A stretch of DNA of 64,000 nucleotides from assembly GCF_010667645.1 (NCBI RefSeq), contig NZ_WHZV01000002.1:161990-225989 (forward strand). The letters are read 5' to 3'. The DNA comes from Bifidobacterium platyrrhinorum. Lineage in GTDB: Bacteria > Actinomycetota > Actinomycetes > Actinomycetales > Bifidobacteriaceae. The stretch's first letter is position 1. Each line of letters begins with the position of its first letter. Of this stretch, positions 47,766 to 54,573 are shown piece by piece. The notes beneath the pieces are model-generated. The model searched no databases. It was not told the origin of the DNA and saw only the letters and a program-made list of their open reading frames with translations. A program made the translations under genes and the position numbers.

Positions 47766-47917
47766 TCCCATGGTGCGGTGAAATCCCCATGGTGCGGTGC
47801 CGCAAAACGGCTGTTTCCCAACGATGCGGAGATTGCGCGTTGCCGCACCACGGGAGCGGTAGACGAATGGTGGGCGGGTGTGTGATGCAAACGCTGTTAC
47901 CGTTGCCGCGACAGGCG
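47766..47917. other. Spacer after acpS with tandem repeat
   Basis: CCCATGGTGCGGTG occurs twice (47767-47780 and 47786-47799), and a partial inverted match (GCCGCACCACGGG) is at about 47843. No gene is supported. Confidence 0.5.
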
Positions 47918-47958
47918 TTGAACCGGTTTGACACGCCGGATATCGAACCGGTTTGATA
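47918..47958 (+). promoter_or_regulatory. Promoter with two LacI-type operators for the amylosucrase gene
   Basis: Two copies of TYGAACCGGTTTGA (palindromic core AACCGGTT at 47921-47928 and 47946-47953, centres 25 bp apart) flank a promoter: TTGACA at 47928-47933, 18-bp spacer, TTTGAT at 47952-47957. The operators overlap both boxes, so repression is expected. Confidence 0.7.
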
Positions 47959-48035
47959 ACTCGCGTGCGCGAGGATACACTGAAACACGTCATCGGAACA
48001 CAACGAAGTCAGGCATCGAAGCCAAGGAGTCACAC

Positions 48036-49871
48036 ATGACCGATCACAGCAACGCCGTTTCCCCCACCACCGACGACGTCTTCGCCGCCCGCCTCGCCCG
48101 CCACCACGACGAGCTCGAATCCCTCTTCCGCATGCTGTACGGCGACTCCCCGGAGCTCGCCGTCTTCGAACGCGCCATGGCCGACTGCTACGCCGAGCGC
48201 CCCGCCGACCTCAAGAAGCTCGACCTCGAGCGCGAGCAGGACCCGGAATGGTACAAGCGCGGCAACATGTTCGGCATGACCATGTACACCGACCTGTTCG
48301 CGGGCGACCTCAAGAAGCTCGCCGGCAAGATCGACTACCTCAAGGAGCAGAAGCTCACCTACCTGCACCTCATGCCGCTGCTCAAGATGCCCCACCCGGA
48401 CAACGACGGCGGCTACGCCATCGAGGACTTCGACACCGTCGACCCGCTGCTCGGCTCCAACGAGGACCTCGCCGCGCTCACCAAGAAGCTGCGCAAGGCC
48501 GGCATCAGCCTCTGCCTCGACTTCGTGATGAACCACACCGCCTCCTCCCACCGCTGGGCGAAGGCCGCCGAGGCCGGCGACCCCGAATACCAGGACTACT
48601 ACTTCTGCTACGACGACCGCACCATCCCCGACCAGTACGACGCCGTCGTCCCGCAGGTCTTCCCGAACACCGCGCCCGGCAACTTCTCCTGGAACGAGAA
48701 GATGGGCAAGTGGGTCATGACCCAGTTCTACCCGTTCCAGTGGGACCTCAACTACCGCAACCCGAAGGTCTTCACCGCGATGATGACCTCCGTCATGCAC
48801 CTGGCCAACCTCGGTGTCGAGGTGTTCCGACTCGACGCCGTGCCGTACATCTGGAAGCAGTTCGGCACCAACTGCCGCAACCTGCCGCAGGTTCACACCA
48901 TCGTGCGCATGATGCGCATGATGCTCGAGATCGTCTGCCCGGCCGTCGTGCTCAAGGGCGAGGTCGTCATGGCCCCCAAGGAGCTCGCCGCCTACTTCGG
49001 CACCCCCGAGCGCCCCGAATGCCACATGCTGTACAACGTGTCCATCATGGTGAACCTGTGGGCCGCGCTCGCCAGCGGCGACGTGCGCCTGCTCAAGCGC
49101 CAGGCCGACAAGCTCAACGCCCTGCCGGACAACTGCTGGTTCGTCAACTACCTGCGCTGCCACGACGACATCGGCTGGGGCCTCGACGAGGACGAGGAGG
49201 TGCGCCTCGCCATCGACCCGCTCAAGCACAAGGAGTTCCTGTACCACTTCTACGAGGGCGCGGTCCCCGGCAGCTGGGCCATGGGCGAGCTGTACAACTA
49301 CGACGAGGCCAGCAAGGACGCCCGCAGCTGCGGCACCGCCGCCTCGCTGTGCGGCGTCGAGAAGGCGATCATCACGCACGACAAGCCCGCCTACGAGAAG
49401 GCTATCGACCGCGACCTGCTCATGCACCGCGCCATGGCGTTCCTGCGCGGCTTCCCGATGCTCAACTGCGGCGACGAGATCGGCCAGCTCAACGGCTGGG
49501 ACTACAAGGAGGACCCGGACCGCGTGGCCGACAGCCGCAACCTGCACCGCAGCAAGTTCGACTGGAAGAAGGCCGCCGAGCGCAACACCCCCGGCACGCT
49601 CCAGAACCGCCTGTGGGAGGGTATGGAGTCGCTGCGCGAGATGCGCGACGACCCGTGCTTCGGCCCGGACGCGTGGGTGACCACCTGGGACACCCACGAC
49701 GACGCGATTCTCGCCGTGGTCCGCAAGGAGGGCGAGCGCACGATCGTCGGCCTGTTCAACTTCTCCAACACCGACACGTACGCCGCGCTCGACAGCACCG
49801 CCGACGTCACGCTCCCCGATCGCGTCGACCTCAAGCCCTACGAGACCAAGGTGATCGTCGCCCACGAGTGA
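48036..49871 (+). CDS. Amylosucrase-type GH13 enzyme
   Basis: A 611-residue GH13 enzyme whose layout matches amylosucrase rather than the roughly 505-residue bifidobacterial sucrose phosphorylase. It has an all-helical N-terminal region, DPEWYKRGNMFGMTMYTDLF (family DRFAGDL region), LTYLHLMPLLKMPHPDNDGG, FVMNHTASSHRWA, the catalytic Asp 267 in FRLDAVPYIWKQFG, acid/base Glu 309 in LKGEVVMAPKE, and Asp 377 in RCHDDIGWG. It would split sucrose and transfer glucose to alpha-glucan, or hydrolyse and isomerise sucrose. It appears cytoplasmic (no signal). The start at 48036 follows AAGGAG. The two operators upstream suggest sugar control by a LacI regulator that is not in the window. Confidence 0.88.
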   Translation: MTDHSNAVSPTTDDVFAARLARHHDELESLFRMLYGDSPELAVFERAMADCYAERPADLKKLDLEREQDPEWYKRGNMFGMTMYTDLFAGDLKKLAGKIDYLKEQKLTYLHLMPLLKMPHPDNDGGYAIEDFDTVDPLLGSNEDLAALTKKLRKAGISLCLDFVMNHTASSHRWAKAAEAGDPEYQDYYFCYDDRTIPDQYDAVVPQVFPNTAPGNFSWNEKMGKWVMTQFYPFQWDLNYRNPKVFTAMMTSVMHLANLGVEVFRLDAVPYIWKQFGTNCRNLPQVHTIVRMMRMMLEIVCPAVVLKGEVVMAPKELAAYFGTPERPECHMLYNVSIMVNLWAALASGDVRLLKRQADKLNALPDNCWFVNYLRCHDDIGWGLDEDEEVRLAIDPLKHKEFLYHFYEGAVPGSWAMGELYNYDEASKDARSCGTAASLCGVEKAIITHDKPAYEKAIDRDLLMHRAMAFLRGFPMLNCGDEIGQLNGWDYKEDPDRVADSRNLHRSKFDWKKAAERNTPGTLQNRLWEGMESLREMRDDPCFGPDAWVTTWDTHDDAILAVVRKEGERTIVGLFNFSNTDTYAALDSTADVTLPDRVDLKPYETKVIVAHE

Positions 49872-49900
49872 CGGTTCCTCCCGGGACCGTACACCCCTCC

Positions 49901-50365
49901 AAGCCGGAAGGAACGTACGCGGGGAATTCCCTCGCGTACGTTCCTTCCGGCTTCGTCGTACTTGGCCGGAGCAACCGTATGTTGGGTCCCGTGCCGGAAT
50001 ACGTTCCCTCCGGCCTCGGCCGGGGCAACCGGAAGGAACGTGCGTCGGCCCCATCGTTGGGTGCGTTCCTTCCGGCGTCGGCCAAGCTGGCCGAAGCAAC
50101 CGTATGCTGGACCCATCATGGAGTACGTTCCCTCCGGTCTCGAACGGGTTGACCGGAAGGAACGTACGCGTGGATTTCTCCTGCGTACGTTTTCTCCGGG
50201 CCTGTCATGGATGACCGGAGAAAACGTGCATCGAACCCGTCGTGAAGTACGTTCCCTCCGGCCTCGGCCGGGGCAGCCGGAAGAAACGTGCGTCGGTCCC
50301 ATCGTTGGGTACGTTTCTTCCGGCGTCGGCCAGGCTGATCGGAGAAACGGGCCTCCGGGGGCGCA
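49901..50365. repeat. Array of about seven inverted repeats (CCGGAAGGAACGTACG family)
   Basis: The first hairpin has a perfect 21-bp stem (49901-49921 with 49933-49953). Further units follow with half-sites CCGGAAGGAACG, CCGGAGAAAACG and CCGGAAGAAACG and their complements, about 50 bp each and about 100 bp per pair. In the last clear unit (50278-50322) both arms have changed together (CCGGAAGAAACGT with ACGTTTCTTCCGG). It fills the whole space between the amylosucrase and birA. Confidence 0.85.
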
Positions 50366-50413
50366 ATGGGATGTGGGAGGATCGTCCGGTTCTCCCGCGC
50401 TACAGTCGGGGTT

Positions 50414-51490
50414 ATGACGAACCTGCAGCATGCCGATGCCTCTCCGATGCCCCGTACTGCCGCCATGGCCGACCGGATGGTGTTCGTCGACGAAGTCGGA
50501 TCGACCAACACCCTCGCGCGCGAGCTGATCAGCCAAGGCGGCATCGTGTTGACTGGTGCTGGTGCTGGTGCTGGTGCTGGTGCTGGTGCTGGTGCTCCGC
50601 GTATTGCCGTGGTCGCGACGGACCGGCAGACCGCCGGTCGTGGCCGTCTCGACCACACGTGGGTGAGCCGGCCGGGGGAGTCGTCCACCGTAACCTACGC
50701 GCTCGCCGTACCCCGCGCCATCGCGACCGACGAATCGGTCAACGGTTGGCTGCAGATGATCGCCGGCCTCGCCGCACTCGACGGCCTCGCCGAAGCAGTC
50801 GGACAATCCGGTGCCGATTATTTGCGCGGATCATTCGCCTCAGGCCTGCAGTATGAACCGGCCGATACGATGCACCAAAGGACCGCCGTCGACGCGCTCC
50901 GGCTCAAATGGCCGAACGACATCTTCATCGACGGCCGCAAACTCGGCGGCATCCTCGCCGAGCTGGTGCAGTTGCCCAAGCATCGGAATGACGCCGATCC
51001 GAATTCTGGTCCGGGCCGGCCCGCGCGGGGGGAAGGCGTCATTGCCGCAGTGGGCCAATCCGCCGGTGAGCCCGATCATCATGATGACGCCGCGGCGCAG
51101 GTGGGCGTCATCTTCGGCATCGGGCTGAACCTCGCCGTGCCCGCCGACCGGCTGCCCACGGAGCAGTCCACGTCGTTGCAACTGCATTATGGGCCGTTGC
51201 CGGACGGCGTCACGTTGCGTGACATGGTCGCCGCCGGCACGGTCTCGTCGTTGCGCCGCCGGGTCGCCGTGTTCGTCGCCGACCCGCGCGGACAGGCCGC
51301 ATCGCTACGCGAGGAGGTGACGAGGCGATGCTATACGCTCGGCCGTTGCGCCGTCGCGCACTTCGTCGACGGCAGTGAACTGGAGGGGGAGGCGGTCGCG
51401 TTGAACGCGGACGCGTCGCTCACCATGCGTGATGCGTCCGGTGTGACGCACGTCGTGCGCACCGCCGACGTCGGCGTGCTTCCCGCCTGA
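50414..51490 (+). CDS. birA: Biotin--[acetyl-CoA-carboxylase] ligase
   Basis: The 358-residue ligase has intact active-site motifs: FVDEVGSTNTLARELI, the biotinyl-AMP loop DRQTAGRGRLDHTWVS, RLKWPNDIFIDGRKLGGILA, and a C-terminal SH3-like domain (LEGEAVALNADASLTM). It would biotinylate AccBC. There is no DNA-binding domain. Two oddities are a (GlyAla)7 run after the first motif, encoded by seven perfect GGTGCT copies, and a roughly 35-residue hydrophilic insert after the ELVQLPKHRND segment. It is a paralogue of the degenerate copy at 31801. The start at 50414 has only a weak G-rich site. Confidence 0.9.
   Translation: MTNLQHADASPMPRTAAMADRMVFVDEVGSTNTLARELISQGGIVLTGAGAGAGAGAGAGAPRIAVVATDRQTAGRGRLDHTWVSRPGESSTVTYALAVPRAIATDESVNGWLQMIAGLAALDGLAEAVGQSGADYLRGSFASGLQYEPADTMHQRTAVDALRLKWPNDIFIDGRKLGGILAELVQLPKHRNDADPNSGPGRPARGEGVIAAVGQSAGEPDHHDDAAAQVGVIFGIGLNLAVPADRLPTEQSTSLQLHYGPLPDGVTLRDMVAAGTVSSLRRRVAVFVADPRGQAASLREEVTRRCYTLGRCAVAHFVDGSELEGEAVALNADASLTMRDASGVTHVVRTADVGVLPA
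50555..50596 (+). repeat. GGTGCT hexanucleotide microsatellite inside birA
   Basis: Seven perfect tandem GGTGCT units encode alternating Gly-Ala. Copy-number change would alter the loop length without a frameshift. Confidence 0.9.
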
Positions 51491-51672
51491 TGCGGGATCC
51501 GGTGCATGGACGCGCGATCCGCCTGGTGGGGTAATGCTTTGGATTCCCGGGCGTGCGAGATGGTTGTCCGGCAACTACACGACACCACGCCCTGCGTCGA
51601 CCGGTTTCCGGGCGCGCGAGGTGGTTGTCATGACGATGCGGGAAGGGTGACGACGCGCACCGGGGACGCGGC

Positions 51673-51700
51673 TTGTGTGTCGCCGGGCTCCGTGTATAAT
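51673..51700 (+). promoter_or_regulatory. Promoter of tRNA-Gly
   Basis: TTGTGT (51673-51678), 16-bp spacer and a perfect TATAAT (51695-51700), 41 bp before the tRNA. Confidence 0.75.
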
Positions 51701-51741
51701 TGCTCGAGTTGTTTGATCGGGGAGACCCGGTGAGATGATGC

Positions 51742-51815
51742 GCGGGCGTAGCTCAATGGTAGAGCCTCAGTCTTCCAAACTGATTACGCGGGTTCGATTC
51801 CCGTCGCCCGCTCCA
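51742..51815 (+). tRNA. tRNA-Gly (anticodon TCC)
   Basis: The acceptor GCGGGCG (51742-51748) pairs with CGCCCGC (51805-51811). The D-arm is GCTCAATGGTAGAGC, the anticodon loop CTTCCAA carries TCC, the T-arm has GGTTCGATTCC, and 3' CCA is encoded. Confidence 0.97.
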
Positions 51816-51826
51816 CTGACACAAGG

Positions 51827-51861
51827 CCGAAACCATGAATATTCCAATGGTTTCGGTTTTT
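51827..51861 (+). terminator. Terminator of tRNA-Gly
   Basis: CCGAAACCAT (51827-51836) pairs with ATGGTTTCGG (51847-51856), followed by TTTTT. Confidence 0.85.
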
Positions 51862-51928
51862 CATATTTGAGCGATGCATGCTTCCCGCCCAGTGCGCTTG
51901 GGGCCATGTAAAGAGACGTGAGTAGTTC

Positions 51929-52273
51929 GGGTTAATAGACAAAACGTGGGTCTTAAATCTGGTGGGAGCCGTTCTCCTGTTTTGTGTGTCGGGGTGCGAC
52001 TAGTGGTTCGGGTGTTCATCACACCCCGACATGCAAATCCGCAGTAGGGCTTACTCAGGATTTAAGACCCACGTTTCTTTACTTAGCCCGTTCGGAGTGA
52101 ATTGCTTTTCTGTTGTACGGGGCGGGTTGTGATTAACGGTTCGGGTATTAATCACACCCCGACATGCAAGACGGGAGAACGCCTCGCCTGCGATTTAAGA
52201 CCCACGTTTTGACCCTTAACCCGGGATTTAAGACCCACATTTCGACCCTTGCCCCACGTTTGTCTATTAACCC
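51929..52273. repeat. MITE-like element with 22-bp terminal inverted repeats
   Basis: GGGTTAATAGACAAAACGTG (51929-51948, continuing GG) is inverted at 52253-52273 with one T missing. Inside, GATTTAAGACCCACGTTT occurs at 52059, 52192 and 52225 (last with one change) and inverted at 51942-51959. Two hairpins share the loop string GGTTCGGGT and the 3' string CACACCCCGACATGCAA: TGTCGGGGTG (51987-51996) with 52022-52031, and TGTGATTAA (52128-52136) with 52148-52156. It has no coding capacity. Confidence 0.75.
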
Positions 52274-52300
52274 CACGCTTCTTTACTTAATCCCACTCCT

Positions 52301-52660
52301 GTTCGTCGCACTCGACGCGGATTAATCGTTATATGCGCATTGGGGGTGCATTGTTCCATTGCACTCAATGCGCGAGGAGCGACTTTGCGGTTTGGGGGAG
52401 AATCGTTCGTCGCACTCAAATGACGTCAATCGTTATATATGCGTTGGGTGCCAAGGCGTGGACTTGGATAATCGTTGGAAAATGGCGGTTCTGGGTTGAC
52501 GAACGATTCCCGTGTGTGGAGGGGCGCATGCCCTCAACGCCGAAAGAGCCGGTTCTGCTGTTGAGTGCGACGCATAATGTCGCACTCAACTCAATATGCA
52601 TATGAACACGTATTGAGGGAGATAAGCCGCGTCGCACTTGACGTGGTATGCGGGTGAATG
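52301..52660. repeat. Degenerate tandem/palindromic repeats, AT-richer gene desert
   Basis: GTTCGTCGCACTC starts at 52301 and again at 52405 (period 104). AATCGTTATAT-ATGCG strings recur in each copy. A perfect palindrome GTTGAGTGCGAC-gcataat-GTCGCACTCAAC is at 52560-52590. A 90-codon frame at 52333-52605 has no ribosome site and is not considered a gene. The rest up to 52809 shows nothing further. Confidence 0.65.
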
Positions 52661-52809
52661 CGTGCCGAATTCGACGAGTGCGCAATGATAGCGGCATCTC
52701 CTATTAATATGGTCATCGCTATGCGACCCGTCGAGGGTCGCACGGGCGTGAAGCATGAACGGCGGAACACATCCCGACATCGGGCGAGGCGGACAAGCGA
52801 GGCGGATGC

Positions 52810-53499
52810 ATGGCGGACGAGAGCGAGCGTAACGAGGCCACCGAGATCGTGGACGGCCAGGTGGAGACGGTCGAGGTCTCGAAGCATCCGGAGGCGACGA
52901 TCCCGGAAACTGACCTGTCGCTTGCGGACATCGAGCGTGGCCGGTCCCATCCGGCGCAGTGGGCGGTGTACGCGGTGGCCGTGCTGGTCGCGATTATCGC
53001 GCCCTATTGGCTCGGCCGTTCGCTCGCCGTGCACAACACCGCATGGCTCACGGCCCATCTCAACGCGTTCACGCCGCAGGGCATGGCGTTCGTCTCGTGG
53101 ACGGTCACGCTGGTGGCGGTCGCGTGCCTCGGCATCGCGATCGTCGATTCCGGCAGGTGGGTGTGGCGCATCCTGTTCGTGTTCGGGCTTGTGGCCGAAC
53201 AGTTCGTTGCCGGTGTGGCGCTGCTCAAACTCGACTTCTGGTATTCGACGTATGTGGTGTACGGCGATTCGGCGACGGTCGCGAATGCGGCGAACCTCGG
53301 CATCATCGCGGCCGGCTTCGGCGTGGCCGTGTTCGCGGTCGTGTGGGTGGGACTGCTCGTGGTGATCCGCAAGGAGTCGCCGTTGAACGTGCTCACGCGC
53401 AGTTGGGCGTCGTTCATCCTGTTCTTCGCGATTGAGGTGGTCGCGCTGCTGGTGGTCATGTTCGGCGGTCTGCTCACCACGGTCGCCACCGGCGCGTGA
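52810..53499 (+). CDS. Polytopic membrane protein of unknown function
   Basis: A 229-residue protein with a charged cytoplasmic N-terminus of about 50 residues (Glu/Thr-rich) and five or six hydrophobic segments (QWAVYAVAVLVAIIAPYWLG, FVSWTVTLVAVACLGIAIV, WRILFVFGLVAEQFVAGVAL, LGIIAAGFGVAVFAVVWVGL, ASFILFFAIEVVALLVVMFG). No motif of known function was recognised. The ribosome site is weak (GAGGCGG before ATG). It stands alone between the repeat region and rpsO. Confidence 0.75.
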   Translation: MADESERNEATEIVDGQVETVEVSKHPEATIPETDLSLADIERGRSHPAQWAVYAVAVLVAIIAPYWLGRSLAVHNTAWLTAHLNAFTPQGMAFVSWTVTLVAVACLGIAIVDSGRWVWRILFVFGLVAEQFVAGVALLKLDFWYSTYVVYGDSATVANAANLGIIAAGFGVAVFAVVWVGLLVVIRKESPLNVLTRSWASFILFFAIEVVALLVVMFGGLLTTVATGA

Positions 53500-53958
53500 G
53501 CGCCATCCCCGGCCTTTCCGATTCGGTTCCTTTCCGGATCGGTTCCTTTCCGGATCGACCGGCCGTTGCGGCCATCCTGCGACTGCAATGATTCCTTTTC
53601 ATTCCGATTGCTCCTTATATATAAGGGCATATGCGGCGACGTATAAGCGGGGTTTCTCGACTGGCAACCAATCCAATCAACGGCGACGTATAAGCAGGGG
53701 GCGAAATGCGTGGGGGCGCGCATGGGCGGCTGCGGAATGGCTGCCAAGTGACAGGTGCCGCGGAATGGCCGCACACCCGGCACCCGACCCCGGCCCCCGG
53801 CCCCGGCACCCCCAGCGACGAAAAACTCCGCCCTCGGCGGACCTGCGTGTCGTCCCCACCCTCGCCTATAGTCTTCATTTGGCGTAAATCGCCCGCGGAT
53901 AGAGAGCGCTTCGAGCACCATGCCCGGGGCACCGCGCAACGACCATAAGGAGGATGCC
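53500..53958. other. Repeat-bearing spacer and promoter region of rpsO
   Basis: GGTTCCTTTCCGGATC is tandemly duplicated (53525-53540, 53541-53556). A 14-bp perfect palindrome CCTTATATATAAGG is at 53613-53626. GGCGACGTATAAGC occurs twice (about 53635 and 53683). TATAGT at 53867-53872 is a likely -10 for rpsO. No gene is supported. Confidence 0.5.
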
Positions 53959-54228
53959 GTGGCACTGACGGCTGAAGAGAAGTCCCAGATCATCAACGAG
54001 TTCGCGACCCACGAGGGCGACACCGGCTCCCCGGAGGTCCAGGTCGCGCTGCTCTCCAAGCGCATCGCCGATCTGACCGAGCACCTCAAGGAGCACAAGC
54101 ACGATCACCACTCCCGTCGTGGTATGCAGATGATGATCGGTGACCGTCGCTCCCTGCTTGACTACCTCAAGCGCAACGACATCAACCGTTACCGTGCGCT
54201 GATCGAGAAGCTTGGTCTGCGTCGATAA
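53959..54228 (+). CDS. rpsO: 30S ribosomal protein S15
   Basis: An 89-residue S15. [20 protein letters not shown] and [20 protein letters not shown] with [12 protein letters not shown] are diagnostic. The start is a GTG at 53959 eight bases after a perfect AAGGAGG. An ATG at 53920 would add a non-homologous leader. It is followed by a terminator and by pnp, the usual rpsO-pnp neighbourhood. Confidence 0.97.
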   Translation: MALTAEEKSQIINEFATHEGDTGSPEVQVALLSKRIADLTEHLKEHKHDHHSRRGMQMMIGDRRSLLDYLKRNDINRYRALIEKLGLRR

Positions 54229-54239
54229 GTGAAGACTTC

Positions 54240-54271
54240 CGCCCGGGCGCCATCGGCGTTCGGGCGTTTTA
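54240..54271 (+). terminator. Terminator of rpsO
   Basis: CGCCCG (54240-54245) pairs with CGGGCG (54261-54266), with inner CGCC-ATC-GGCG pairing, followed by TTTT. Confidence 0.8.
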
Positions 54272-54573
54272 CATACGCCTGCCAACGGCAACACAACCGA
54301 AGAGGGGACGAGCCCAAGAGGATAGGCCGCGAGGCGCGGTCGACGAGAGAGGCTCAGCTTACGAATCGTGAAGGGTTGACACGAGGAACGCGCGGCCGGA
54401 GGGCCGCGTCTGATGGCCGCGAGGCCAGCGATCAGGAACGAATGTAAGAGCCTGGCCCGGCTGAAGAAGGGCCGATGGGTGCGGGTGCACGCACGTATAC
54501 GGCACCGGGGCGCACCAAGAGAAAACACATAGGTATAACCGAAGAACAGAACAAGAACAAAAGGAGGAACCCT
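54272..54573 (+). promoter_or_regulatory. Long structured leader of pnp (candidate Actino-pnp RNA)
   Basis: About 300 bp without a gene precede pnp. It contains several GC-rich complementary strings (for example GCGCGGCCGGAGGGCCGCGTC at 54389-54409, and GGCCCGGCTGAAGAAGGGCC). Actinobacterial pnp genes are known to carry a conserved 5' UTR motif named Actino-pnp. Position and structure fit, but the match was not tested against the model. Confidence 0.45.

Noticed and set aside
48036..49871. Sucrose phosphorylase, expected in bifidobacteria
   Set aside because: The protein is about 100 residues longer and has the amylosucrase N-terminal region and motif spacing (FRLDAVPYIWKQ, LKGEVV, RCHDDIGW), so amylosucrase-type is the better call.
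49901..50365. CRISPR array in the inverted-repeat block
   Set aside because: Units pair with each other as hairpins and there are no unique spacers. cas genes are absent.
51929..52273. CRISPR array, because GATTTAAGACCCACGTTT recurs
   Set aside because: Copies are in both orientations with irregular spacing, no uniform spacers and no cas genes.
52333..52605. 90-codon frame in the repeat region
   Set aside because: It lies in degenerate tandem repeats, lacks a ribosome site and has no protein-like pattern.
54376..54381. TTGACA as a pnp promoter -35
   Set aside because: No -10-like sequence occurs at 16-18 bp downstream; the region is GC-rich.
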